Below, one piece after another: positions 7,818 to 16,728 of a DNA stretch of 28,224 bases (position 1 is the stretch's first letter; each line of letters begins with the position of its first letter). This DNA comes from Fusobacterium sp. Lineage in GTDB: Bacteria > Fusobacteriota > Fusobacteriia > Fusobacteriales > Fusobacteriaceae. The position numbers and the translations under genes are program-made. The stretch is taken from NCBI GenBank assembly GCA_019416865.1, contig DXWL01000026.1, positions 1 through 28,224 on the forward strand. Reading direction: 5' to 3'. The notes under the pieces are model-generated. The model searched no databases and had not been told where the DNA came from. It saw only the letters and a program-made list of their open reading frames with translations.

Positions 7818-10478
7818 TTATTGATTTTGAAGTTCTTTTATATTTTCAGACAGTTTATCAAACTTATCTTGATATTCTTTTTGAATTCTTCTGTCTCTTT
7901 CTAAAATATGAGCAGGAGCTTTTGAAGTAAATTTCTCATTAGAAAGTTTAGCATTCATTTTTTCAAGTTCAACTGAAACTTTATCAAGTTGAGCCTGTAA
8001 TTTTTTAACCTCTGCTTCAATATCAAGAAGTCCTGTAAGAATCATATATACTTCTGAATTTCCTGTAACTCTGAATCCACTTTGAGCAGGTTTTTCCATA
8101 TCTTTTCCAAATTCAATAGATTCTAAGTTTCCAAGTTTTGTAATAAAGAAGTAGTTTTCTTTTATTGTATTAAGCTCACTTTCGTCAGCTGATTTTATAA
8201 CCACTTTTGCTGGTTTTGCAGGAGAGATTCCAGCCTCTGCTCTTATATTTCTAAGTGATGAAATAAGTTCTTTTATATATTCAAAAGATTTTTCCACATC
8301 TTTATCTATAAGTCTTTCATCAGCTGTAGGATATTCTCTAAGCATTACTGTATCCCCATCTGTTTTTATTGTCTGCCAAATCTCTTCAGTGATATATGGC
8401 ATAAATGGGTGAAGTAATCTCATTCCAGCTTCAAGAACAGTCCATAATACATATTGAGCGGTTAATTTTGAATCTGCATCTTCAGAATTGTATAATCTTA
8501 TTTTTGCTATTTCCACATACCAGTCGCAGAAATCTCCTCTTAAAAATTCATATACAGCTTTTGCAGCTTCATCTAAAAGGAATTTATCAAGTTTTTCAGC
8601 AACTGTTGCTGCTGTTTCATTTAGTCTTGAGAATATCCACTTATCAACAAGTTCATATTTTAATCTGCTCTTATCTACATTCACTGGATTAAATCCTTCA
8701 AGATTCATGATAACAAATCTTGATCCATTCCACATTTTATTTGCAAAGTTTCTTCCCATCTCAATCAGTTTTTCAGAGAAGTGAACGTCCTGCCCTTGAG
8801 ATGTGTTATATATCATAGCAAATCTTATAGCATCTGCTCCATATTTTTCAATAAGGTCTAATGGATTAGGAGAGTTTCCTAAAGATTTAGACATCTTTCT
8901 TCCGATTTCATCTCTTACAATTCCGTGGAAGAACACATTTTTAAATGGAATTTCATCCATTTCATAAAGTCCGAACATAATCATTCTTGCTACCCAGAAG
9001 AATATTATATCAGCACCTGTTACAAGTGTTGATGTAGGGTAGAACATTTCAAGAGATTTTGTTTTTTCAGGCCATCCAAGAGTTGAGAAAGGCCAAAGTG
9101 CAGATGAAAACCATGTATCAAGTACATCTTCCTCTTGAACAAGCTCTACTTTTTTACCATAATGAGCTTCTGCCTGTTTCATTGCTTCCTCTTCACTGAT
9201 TGCAACAAACATTTTTTGGTCAGGTCCATACCAAGCTGGAATTCTGTGTCCCCACCAAAGTTGTCTTGAGATACACCAATCTCTTATATTTTCAAGCCAG
9301 TTGTAATAGATTTTTTCCATTCTCTTAGGCATGATTTTTATTTCACCGTTTCTTACTACTTCAAGAGCTCTTTTTGCAAGAGGTTCCATTTTTACAAACC
9401 ATTGTTTTGAAACTCTTGGTTCAATAATAGTTCCACATCTGTAGCAAGTTCCTACATTGTGAGCATGAGGCTCTATTTTTACAAGATATCCTTCAGCTTT
9501 TAAATCCTCAACAATTTTTTCTCTTGCTTCAAATCTGTCAAGTCCAGCATATTTTGGATAATCTTCAACAATTTTTCCATCTGCTGTCATCATATTTATG
9601 ATTGGAAGATTATACTTATTTCCAATGTTAAAGTCGTTAGGGTCATGAGCAGGAGTTATTTTTAATGCTCCAGTTCCAAATTCCATATCAACATATTCAT
9701 CAGCAATAATATCTATCTCTCTTCCCACTAATGGAAGAATTGCTTTTTTTCCTACAAACTCTGTATATCTTTCATCGTTAGGATTTACAGCTATAGCCAC
9801 GTCTGCTAACATTGTTTCAGGTCTTGTAGTTGCTATTATTAAAAATTTATCAGTTCCTTTTACAGGATATTTTATATGCCAAAAGTTTCCTGGTTTTTCC
9901 ACGTGGTCTACTTCGTCATCAGCAAGAGCTGTTCCACATCTTGGACACCAGTTAACCATATATTCACCTTGATAGATTAATCCATCATTATATAAATCAA
10001 CAAATATATGTCTTACTGCTTCTGAAAGTCCTTCGTCCATTGTGAATCTTTCTCTGTCCCAATCAAGTGAAGCACCAAGTTTTCTAAGTTGGTTAGTGAT
10101 TATTCCTCCATGCTCCTCTTTCCAAGCCCAAGTTCTCTTTAAAAACTCTTCTCTTCCAAGATCCTCTTTTGTTAATCCCTCTTCAGCAAGTTTTCTTTCT
10201 ACTTTATTTTGAGTTGCTATACCTGCATGATCACATCCAGGAAGCCATAAAGTATTTTTTCCTGTCATTCTGTTGTATCTTACAAGAGTATCCTGAATAG
10301 AGTTATTTAAAACGTGCCCCATATGAAGTATTCCTGTTACATTTGGAGGCGGAATAACTATTGAATAATTCTCCTTACCATCTTCTAAAGTTGCTGCAAA
10401 ATACTTAGAGTCTTCCCAGTACTTATACCATTTTTTTTCAATTTCACTGGGAGAATAGATTTTTTCCAATTCTTTCAT
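7818..10478 (-). CDS. valS: Valyl-tRNA synthetase
   Basis: ValS charges tRNA-Val in the cytoplasm. The class I signatures are H-M-G-H at 52-55 and K-M-S-K-S at 528-532. The CP1 editing domain, which removes mischarged threonine, contains T-T-R-P-E-T-M at 217-223 and the G-T-G-A-L-K-I-T-P-A-H-D-P-N-D-F segment near 268-283. Cys pairs N-W-C-P-R-C (about 176-181) and C-Y-R-C (345-348) flank the editing insert and could bind zinc. The anticodon-binding helices and a C-terminal coiled-coil tRNA arm (about 810-886) complete a normal 886-residue enzyme. Its start shares one base with the engB stop, so it is translationally coupled and is the last gene of the 15-kb block. No T-box leader is seen, and none would be expected inside an operon. 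Confidence 0.98.
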   Translation of the reverse strand: MKELEKIYSPSEIEKKWYKYWEDSKYFAATLEDGKENYSIVIPPPNVTGILHMGHVLNNSIQDTLVRYNRMTGKNTLWLPGCDHAGIATQNKVERKLAEEGLTKEDLGREEFLKRTWAWKEEHGGIITNQLRKLGASLDWDRERFTMDEGLSEAVRHIFVDLYNDGLIYQGEYMVNWCPRCGTALADDEVDHVEKPGNFWHIKYPVKGTDKFLIIATTRPETMLADVAIAVNPNDERYTEFVGKKAILPLVGREIDIIADEYVDMEFGTGALKITPAHDPNDFNIGNKYNLPIINMMTADGKIVEDYPKYAGLDRFEAREKIVEDLKAEGYLVKIEPHAHNVGTCYRCGTIIEPRVSKQWFVKMEPLAKRALEVVRNGEIKIMPKRMEKIYYNWLENIRDWCISRQLWWGHRIPAWYGPDQKMFVAISEEEAMKQAEAHYGKKVELVQEEDVLDTWFSSALWPFSTLGWPEKTKSLEMFYPTSTLVTGADIIFFWVARMIMFGLYEMDEIPFKNVFFHGIVRDEIGRKMSKSLGNSPNPLDLIEKYGADAIRFAMIYNTSQGQDVHFSEKLIEMGRNFANKMWNGSRFVIMNLEGFNPVNVDKSRLKYELVDKWIFSRLNETAATVAEKLDKFLLDEAAKAVYEFLRGDFCDWYVEIAKIRLYNSEDADSKLTAQYVLWTVLEAGMRLLHPFMPYITEEIWQTIKTDGDTVMLREYPTADERLIDKDVEKSFEYIKELISSLRNIRAEAGISPAKPAKVVIKSADESELNTIKENYFFITKLGNLESIEFGKDMEKPAQSGFRVTGNSEVYMILTGLLDIEAEVKKLQAQLDKVSVELEKMNAKLSNEKFTSKAPAHILERDRRIQKEYQDKFDKLSENIKELQNQ

Positions 10479-11086
10479 TAATTTCCCTCCTGCTCTGATT
10501 TTCCTTCGTTTAACACTTCTTCTATGTAATTTAAAATTTCATCTCTTCCTGTATCCTTTAATGAAGAGTGGAAAAACACATCTTCATTATGGAACTCAAG
10601 TTTTGTTCTTATAGCTTTTAAACATTTAAATTTTTCATTATTTGATACCTTATCCATTTTTGTAAAAATAATTTTAAATGGAATATTAAAGTGATCAAGC
10701 CAGTGAAGCATATCCATATCTTCCCCTGTAGGAACTCTTCTTATATCTAAAAGAACAAACACCAATTTTTTTCTATTACTTGCAAGATATCTCTCCATAG
10801 TCTGTCCCCACTCAGCTTTCATTGCCTTAGGAACTTTGGCAAAACCATATCCCGGCAAATCAACAAGGAAAAACTCATTGTTTATTAAAAAATAGTTAAT
10901 AAGCTGTGTTCTTCCTGGAGTCTTACTTATTCTGGCAAGTTTTCCTCTTCTTGTTATGCTGTTAATAAGAGAAGATTTTCCAACATTTGATCTTCCTACA
11001 AAAGCAAACTCTATATTTGACAGCTCTTCAGGATAATCTTTCTCATATACAGCAGATTTCACAAAGTCTGCCTGTTTTATTATCAT
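10478..11086 (-). CDS. engB: Ribosome-biogenesis GTPase EngB (YsxC/YihA)
   Basis: This is a small Era/Obg-superfamily GTPase of 202 residues needed for maturation of the large ribosomal subunit. G1 is G-R-S-N-V-G-K-S-S at 31-39, G3 is D-L-P-G-Y-G at 76-81 and G4 is T-K-M-D at 142-145. The short K-T-P-G-R-T stretch at 55-60 corresponds to the G2/switch I region. The order lon-engB is a recurring arrangement in Firmicutes and Fusobacteria. It is 16 bases after lon and overlaps valS by one base (TAATG). Confidence 0.97.
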   Translation of the reverse strand: MIIKQADFVKSAVYEKDYPEELSNIEFAFVGRSNVGKSSLINSITRRGKLARISKTPGRTQLINYFLINNEFFLVDLPGYGFAKVPKAMKAEWGQTMERYLASNRKKLVFVLLDIRRVPTGEDMDMLHWLDHFNIPFKIIFTKMDKVSNNEKFKCLKAIRTKLEFHNEDVFFHSSLKDTGRDEILNYIEEVLNEGKSEQEGN

Positions 11087-11102
11087 ATAATCTCTCCTAA
11101 TT

Positions 11103-13415
11103 TTATTTTTTAAAAACTAAATTTTCCACTTCATCATAAGATTTTACAAAGTTTATCTTCATATCTTTTGCCACTTCGTGAGGAATTTCTGTAATATCAG
11201 CTCTGTTATCTTCAGGTAAAATTACCTCTCTTATTCCAGCTCTGTGAGCTCCTATTACTTTCTCTTTCACTCCTCCTATTGCAAGGACTTCACCTGTTAT
11301 TGTAATCTCACCTGTCATTGCAATATCTTGTCTTATCTCTCTTCCAGTAAGTACTGAAAGAATTGCTGTTGTAATTGTAATACCTGCTGATGGTCCATCT
11401 TTTGGTGTTGCTCCCTCTGGGAAATGAAGGTGAATATTTTTATTTTCAAGGAAATCTTTTTCATTAATATGATATTTTTCAAAGTTTGATTTTACATAAG
11501 TAAATGCAACCTCTGCTGATTCCTTCATTACATTTCCAAGAGTTCCTGTTAAGTTAAGTGTTCCCTTTCCTGGAATTAAGACTCCCTGAACTTCAAGAGT
11601 TACTCCTCCTACAGCAGTCCATGCAAGTCCATTTACAATTCCCACTTTATAAGTTTTCTCTTTTAATTTTTCAGGTCTGTATTTAGCTTTTCCAAGATAT
11701 TTTTCAAGGTTGTTTACAGTTATTGTAACCTTATCAATATTTTCTTTTACAACTTTTCTGGCAACCTTTCTGAAAAGATTATTTATCTCTCTTTTCAGAT
11801 TTCTTACTCCTGCTTCTCTTGTATATTCATTTATTATTTTTAAAATAACATTATCAGATACTGTTATTTTTATATTTTTAAGTCCATTTTCTTCTTGAAG
11901 CTGTTTTACAAGATACTGCTTTGCAATATGAAGTTTTTCATATTCTGTATAAGAAGATAGAGTTATAATTTCCATTCTGTCAATAAGAGGCTCTGGAATA
12001 TTTCTTAAATCATTTGCTGTTGCAAGGAAAAATACCTCTGACAAATCAAATGGTGTGTCTATATAGTGATCTTCAAAGTGAATATTTTGTTCAGGGTCAA
12101 GTACTTCAAGCATTGCTGAAGCTGGATCCCCTTTAAAATCACTTGACATTTTATCAAGTTCATCTAAAAGTATAAGTGGATTTTTTACCCCTGCAATTTT
12201 CATTGCCTTCATTATTCTTCCCGGCATAGATCCTATATATGTTCTTCTATGTCCTCTTATCTCTGCCTCATCTCTCACTCCTCCCAGAGAAACTCTTACG
12301 AATTTTCTTCCAAGAGAATCTGCTACAGATTTTGCAAGAGATGTTTTTCCTACTCCTGGAGGTCCTACAAGACATATAATAGTTCCCTTCATTTTTGGAT
12401 TAAGTTTTTTCACTGCAAGATAATCAAGTATTCTTTCTTTTACCTCTTTAAGCCCATAATGATCTCTGTCAAGAACTGAAGCAGCTCTCTCTATATTAAG
12501 ATCATCTTTTGTCATTTTCTTCCATGGAAGGTCAAGAAGTGTTTCTATATAGTTTCTTGACACAGAGGCCTCTGCTGAAAGTCCTGACATCTTACTCATT
12601 TTTTTCAGCTCTTCATCTACTTTTTTCTTAACTTCAGCTGGAAGTTTTGCTTTTTCTATTCTTTCTGCAAGATCAGAATTTTCATCTTCAGGAGTATAAT
12701 CTTGTATCTCCTCTTTCATAGCATTTATTTTTTCTTTTAAGTAGTATGCTTTTTGAGCATCATTCATCTTATTTCTTACTTTATCTTCTACTTTTTTCTC
12801 AATCTCATTCAGTTCAATCTCTTTTGTAAGAATATCAAGAAGCATAAATCCTCTTTGTTCTGCATCAAGCATTTCAAGAATTTTTTGCTTTTCTTTTGAG
12901 TCAATAGGCAGATTACTTGCTATTAAATCAAATCCTCCGCTGATATCTTTACTTGATTTTAATGTAACAAGTATTTCTGGAAGAGCCTTTGACGAAAATT
13001 TACTGAACTCTTCATAATATTCAAGAACTTTTCTGTAAACTGCAAGTGCTTCTTTTTTATCTAAATTTTTGCTTTCAACTACTGTATACCCTGCTGTATA
13101 TTTTCCTTTTTCCTCTTTCGGATCTTCAATTATTACTCTTGATTCAGCCTCTACAAGTATTTTTACAGTTTTATTAGGCATTTTTACTGTCTGAAGAATA
13201 TTTACTAGAACTCCTGTTGTGTAAACATCTCCTGGAATTCTAGGATCTTCTTTTAATGTATCTTTCTGCATAGCGAAAAGCATTTGATTCTGCTCTCCGC
13301 TGACGATTGTTTCAAGAGTATTTATACTTTTTTCTCTACCCACATAAACAGGTGTTACTATTCCGGGGAATACAACCAAATCTCTTGTCGGCAGAAACGG
13401 TAATCTGTTTTCCAT
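11103..13415 (-). CDS. lon: ATP-dependent Lon protease
   Basis: Lon is a homohexameric AAA+ serine protease that degrades misfolded and regulatory proteins. Domains in order are the N-terminal substrate domain (about 5-200), the coiled-coil linker (about 200-300), the AAA+ module with Walker A G-P-P-G-V-G-K-T at 351-358 and Walker B L-I-L-L-D-E-L-D at 414-421, and the protease domain with the catalytic Ser676 in K-D-G-P-S-A-G and Lys719 in G-G-V-K-E-K. The 770 residues and an intact dyad indicate an active LonA. It lies 6 bases after clpX. No operator-like repeat is seen immediately upstream, so it probably depends on the clpP-clpX message. Confidence 0.98.
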   Translation of the reverse strand: MENRLPFLPTRDLVVFPGIVTPVYVGREKSINTLETIVSGEQNQMLFAMQKDTLKEDPRIPGDVYTTGVLVNILQTVKMPNKTVKILVEAESRVIIEDPKEEKGKYTAGYTVVESKNLDKKEALAVYRKVLEYYEEFSKFSSKALPEILVTLKSSKDISGGFDLIASNLPIDSKEKQKILEMLDAEQRGFMLLDILTKEIELNEIEKKVEDKVRNKMNDAQKAYYLKEKINAMKEEIQDYTPEDENSDLAERIEKAKLPAEVKKKVDEELKKMSKMSGLSAEASVSRNYIETLLDLPWKKMTKDDLNIERAASVLDRDHYGLKEVKERILDYLAVKKLNPKMKGTIICLVGPPGVGKTSLAKSVADSLGRKFVRVSLGGVRDEAEIRGHRRTYIGSMPGRIMKAMKIAGVKNPLILLDELDKMSSDFKGDPASAMLEVLDPEQNIHFEDHYIDTPFDLSEVFFLATANDLRNIPEPLIDRMEIITLSSYTEYEKLHIAKQYLVKQLQEENGLKNIKITVSDNVILKIINEYTREAGVRNLKREINNLFRKVARKVVKENIDKVTITVNNLEKYLGKAKYRPEKLKEKTYKVGIVNGLAWTAVGGVTLEVQGVLIPGKGTLNLTGTLGNVMKESAEVAFTYVKSNFEKYHINEKDFLENKNIHLHFPEGATPKDGPSAGITITTAILSVLTGREIRQDIAMTGEITITGEVLAIGGVKEKVIGAHRAGIREVILPEDNRADITEIPHEVAKDMKINFVKSYDEVENLVFKK

Positions 13416-13421
13416 AAGCTG

Positions 13422-14663
13422 TTAATCCTCCCTTTTGATAATCTGAACTTTTTTATAATCATCAAGTCCATCTATATCAACTATCACTTTTTCTACATCT
13501 TTTTGTGAAGGAACTTCGTACATAAGCTCAAGCATAGTATTTTCAAGAATTGCTCTAAGTCCTCTTGCACCTATTCTTCTTGCCATAGCTCTTCTTGCTA
13601 CCTCTCTTAAAGCTCCCTCTGTTATTTCAAGAGTTATTCCTTCCATTTCAAAGAATTTTTGATATTGTTTTACTATTGCATTTTTAGGCTCAACAAGTAT
13701 TCTTAAAAGAGCCTCTTCATCTAAACTGTCTAGAGTTGTTACAAGTGGAAGTCTTCCAACAAGTTCTGGGATTATTCCTTGTTTTATCAAGTCTTCAGGA
13801 GTAACTTTTCTTAAAACTTCTCCCTCTTCTCCCCTTTTAACTCTGCTTGTGTCAGCTCCAAAACCTAAACTTTTCTGTTGTGTTCTTTTTGAAATAACTT
13901 TTTCAAGTCCTTCAAAAGCTCCTCCAACTATGAAAAGAATATTTTTAGTATCTATTTCTATAAGCTCCTGGTTAGGGTGCTTTCTTCCCCCTTGAGGCGG
14001 TACTTGAGATTTTGTACCCTCAATTATTTTTAAAAGTGCCTGTTGCACTCCCTCTCCTGAAACATCTCTAGTTATAGACATATTTTCAGATTTTCTTGCT
14101 ATCTTGTCTATCTCATCTATATATACAATACCTCTTTCAGCTGCTTCTACATCATAATTTGCTGACTGAAGAAGTCTTACTAGAACATTTTCCACATCAT
14201 CCCCAACATATCCTGCCTCTGTAAGAGTTGTAGCATCTGCTATTGCAAAAGGTATGTTAAGTATTTTAGCAAGTGTTTGAGCCATAAGCGTTTTTCCAGA
14301 ACCTGTAGGTCCTATTACAAGTACATTTGATTTTTGTACATCAACACTGTTATCCAGCTCTCCTGCCAGTTTTATTCTTTTATAATGGTTGTAAACAGAA
14401 ACAGCCAAAACTTTTTTACTCTCTTCCTGTCCTATTACATATTCATCTAGTTTTTCTTTTATCTCTTTTGGTGTAAGCAGTTCTGTATTTTCCATGCTTC
14501 CTGCCTGTTCTTTAGGCAGTACTTCCTCTCCAAGAGAGTAATCAAGCATTTCATAACAAGCTTCTATACAATCTTCACAAATAAAAGCTCCATTTATACC
14601 TGAAAATAATTTCCCTACTTCTTCTTGTCCTCTTCCACAGAAAGAGCATACTGGTTTATCCAT
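13422..14663 (-). CDS. clpX: ATP-dependent protease unfoldase subunit ClpX
   Basis: ClpX is the AAA+ unfoldase that feeds proteins into ClpP. The N-terminal zinc-binding domain has C6, C9, C29 and C32. Walker A is G-P-T-G-S-G-K-T at 118-125 and Walker B ends D-E-I-D at 183-186. A pore-2/R-K-H-P region (227-230) is present, and the ClpP-docking tripeptide is L-G-F at 266-268 rather than the I-G-F of E. coli; hydrophobic variants are known in this loop. The 413-residue length is standard. It follows clpP by 18 bases and precedes lon by 6, so unfoldase, peptidase and Lon share a message. Confidence 0.98.
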   Translation of the reverse strand: MDKPVCSFCGRGQEEVGKLFSGINGAFICEDCIEACYEMLDYSLGEEVLPKEQAGSMENTELLTPKEIKEKLDEYVIGQEESKKVLAVSVYNHYKRIKLAGELDNSVDVQKSNVLVIGPTGSGKTLMAQTLAKILNIPFAIADATTLTEAGYVGDDVENVLVRLLQSANYDVEAAERGIVYIDEIDKIARKSENMSITRDVSGEGVQQALLKIIEGTKSQVPPQGGRKHPNQELIEIDTKNILFIVGGAFEGLEKVISKRTQQKSLGFGADTSRVKRGEEGEVLRKVTPEDLIKQGIIPELVGRLPLVTTLDSLDEEALLRILVEPKNAIVKQYQKFFEMEGITLEITEGALREVARRAMARRIGARGLRAILENTMLELMYEVPSQKDVEKVIVDIDGLDDYKKVQIIKRED

Positions 14664-14681
14664 ATTTTATCCCCTCTCTCG

Positions 14682-15257
14682 TTATCTTTTAATAACCTTG
14701 TCTATTATTCCATATTCTACAGCTTCCTCTGCAGACATGAAATTATCTCTATCAGTATCTCTGTAAATATCCTCAAGTGATTTACCACAATTTTTGGCCA
14801 ATATTTCACTCAAAGTTTTCTTAAGTCTTAAAATTTCTTTAGCATGTATCTCTATATCTACAGCTTGTCCCTGAGTTCCCCCAAGAGGCTGATGTATCAT
14901 TATCCTTGAATTTTCAAGTGAAAATCTCTTTCCCTTTGCACCTGCTGACAGAAGAAAAGCTCCCATACTTGCTGCTTGTCCCACACATATTGTCTGAACA
15001 TCAGGTTTTATATAGTTCATTGTATCGTATATTGCCATTCCTGCTGTAACCACTCCTCCAGGACTGTTTATATACATTGTGATATCTTTTTCAGGATCTT
15101 CTGCTTCTAAAAAAAGAAGTTGTGCAACAATGGCATTTGCCACATTGTCATTTATCTCTGTTCCCAGAAATATTATTCTGTCCTTTAAAAGTCTTGAATA
15201 TATATCATATGATCTTTCACCATAACTTGTATTTTCTATTACTATTGGATTATACAT
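14682..15257 (-). CDS. clpP: ATP-dependent Clp protease proteolytic subunit ClpP
   Basis: ClpP forms the double-heptamer serine peptidase barrel used by ClpX. The catalytic triad can be read as S97 (G-Q-A-A-S-M-G), H122 (M-I-H-Q-P) and D171 (D-T-D-R-D). The 191 residues have no long propeptide, starting M-Y-N-P. An AAGGAGG ribosome site lies about 9 bases before the ATG. A possible TATAAA -10 at 15292-15297 in the AT-rich 155-bp gap after tig suggests the clp-lon genes also have their own promoter. No CIRCE or CtsR consensus was recognised there. Confidence 0.98.
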   Translation of the reverse strand: MYNPIVIENTSYGERSYDIYSRLLKDRIIFLGTEINDNVANAIVAQLLFLEAEDPEKDITMYINSPGGVVTAGMAIYDTMNYIKPDVQTICVGQAASMGAFLLSAGAKGKRFSLENSRIMIHQPLGGTQGQAVDIEIHAKEILRLKKTLSEILAKNCGKSLEDIYRDTDRDNFMSAEEAVEYGIIDKVIKR

Positions 15258-15412
15258 ATTCTTTTTCCTCCTTAAATAAAAAACAAAAAACTTTATATCA
15301 ATTTTCCTATTTTATTTAATTCATATAAATTTTTCTGTTTTTTATTTTTTAATTGATGTAAGTTTAGAGTCCTCTGAAAATATCAGAGAACTCCTTTCTT
15401 ACAAATTAATTA
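15258..15412 (-). promoter_or_regulatory. tig-clpP intergenic region with inverted repeat
   Basis: This 155-bp AT-rich gap is the largest inside the 15-kb block. Near tig it holds an 11-base inverted repeat, GAGTCCTCTGA (15367-15377) and TCAGAGAACTC (15383-15393), with a 5-base spacer and one G-U pair in the minus-strand RNA. No T run follows it in the direction of transcription, so it is not a standard terminator. Nearer clpP there is a possible -10 (TATAAA, 15292-15297) and AAGGAGG. The repeat may be an operator or an RNA processing or stability hairpin between tig and clpP. Confidence 0.5.
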
Positions 15413-16699
15413 TTATTTTGCGTTAGCTTCGATGAATTCGATAGCTTTGCTCATTAATAAATCCATTTTTAAGCTGTTTAAAAATTCATTGTATCTCTTA
15501 GTTTTGTCTAATTCTTCTTTTAAAGTTTCAGGAGTCATTCCGTACATTTTAGCAACATCAGCAGTTTTAGCTATCATTTCTTCTTCAGAAACTTCTAATT
15601 TTTCATCTGCTGCTATTTTGTCAAGGATAAGATCTAATTTAACTTTGTTTTCAGACATTGGAGCAAGTTGAGCAAATACAGTATCCATTGTCATTCCTGT
15701 CATTTTGAAGTATTGTTCTAAGTTCATTCCTTGCATAGAAAGTTGTTGCTCAAGTTCAGCAAGTCTTCCTTCTACTTCTCTTATGATTAAGCTTTGAGGA
15801 ATTTCAACAGTAGAAGCGTCAGCTACTTTTCTTAACATTTTTCCTCTGTTTTCTTGTTTAGCGTTTTCTTCTCCTCTTTTTGCAACTTCTTCAGATTTTT
15901 TAGCTTTTAAATCTTCTACAGATTCAAATCCATTTGCTTTTGCAAATTCTTCATTTAATTCTGGTTTGTTTTCAACTTTTATTGCATTGATTTTTACTTT
16001 GAATACAGCTGGTTTTCCTGCTAAGTTTGCAGCATGGTATTCAGCAGGGAAAGTTACATTTACTTCTCCTTCTTGTCCTACTGTGTACCCTACTAATTGG
16101 TCTTCGAAGTTATCTATAAACATTTTGCTTCCAAGTTTTAATTGGTGAGAATCTGCTTTTCCACCTTCAAAAGCAACACCGTCTACAAATCCTTCAAATG
16201 CTAAATCAACTGTATCTCCCATTTGAGCTTTGTATCCTTCTTCAGCATCTTTTAATTCAGCTTTAGCGTTAAGCATTCTTTCGATTTCTTCGTTTAATTT
16301 ATCTTCAGTCATTTCGAAAACTGTTTTTTCTATTTCTACACCTTTGTATTCTCCTAAAGTTACTTCAGGGAAAACATCTACTGAGAAAGTAACAGTAAAT
16401 CCATCTTCTTCGCTAGTTTTTACGTTATATACTGGACTTACAGGTTTTAATTCTTCAGCTTTTATTACTTCTGGGTAATATTGTTTTAAAACTCTGTCTG
16501 TAAGTTCTTCTTTGATTCCGTCAGCATATTTTGCTTCGATTTGGTCTAAAGGAGCATGTCCTTTTCTGAATCCTGGAACCTCAGCAGTTTTTTGTGCATT
16601 AGAAAGAATTTCCTTTTTTAATGGTGCAGCTTCTTCTTTAGTTAATGAAATAACAATTTCTACTGCAGATTTTTCTAGTTTTTTGATTTCGTGTTTCAT
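15413..16699 (-). CDS. tig: Trigger factor (ribosome-associated chaperone and prolyl isomerase)
   Basis: Trigger factor binds at the ribosome exit tunnel and shields nascent chains. The N-terminal ribosome-docking domain includes a G-F-R-K-G-H segment near residues 43-48, close to the G-F-R-x-G-K signature. The FKBP-type isomerase domain spans about 155-245, and the Glu/Lys-rich C-terminal helical domain fills the rest. The 428 residues are a normal length. The start is supported by AAGGAGG about 6 bases before the ATG. It follows recJ by 29 bases and precedes clpP, the common tig-clpP-clpX-lon order. Codon usage shows more G and C at strongly used positions than its neighbours, as expected for an abundant protein. 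Confidence 0.97.
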   Translation of the reverse strand: MKHEIKKLEKSAVEIVISLTKEEAAPLKKEILSNAQKTAEVPGFRKGHAPLDQIEAKYADGIKEELTDRVLKQYYPEVIKAEELKPVSPVYNVKTSEEDGFTVTFSVDVFPEVTLGEYKGVEIEKTVFEMTEDKLNEEIERMLNAKAELKDAEEGYKAQMGDTVDLAFEGFVDGVAFEGGKADSHQLKLGSKMFIDNFEDQLVGYTVGQEGEVNVTFPAEYHAANLAGKPAVFKVKINAIKVENKPELNEEFAKANGFESVEDLKAKKSEEVAKRGEENAKQENRGKMLRKVADASTVEIPQSLIIREVEGRLAELEQQLSMQGMNLEQYFKMTGMTMDTVFAQLAPMSENKVKLDLILDKIAADEKLEVSEEEMIAKTADVAKMYGMTPETLKEELDKTKRYNEFLNSLKMDLLMSKAIEFIEANAK

Positions 16700-16728
16700 T
16701 TTTTCCTCCTTAGGTTTTTATATAAAAC

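Noticed and set aside
10479..11102. T-box leader for valS
   Set aside because: valS is coupled to engB by a one-base overlap, so there is no leader, and no T-box sequence or terminator was found upstream.
15367..15393. Intrinsic terminator after tig
   Set aside because: A strong stem is present, but in the direction of tig transcription it is followed by TAAACTTACATC, not a T run.
15258..15412. CIRCE or CtsR operator before clpP
   Set aside because: The inverted repeat present does not match the CIRCE arms TTAGCACTC/GAGTGCTAA, and no GGTCAAA direct repeats of the CtsR type were seen.
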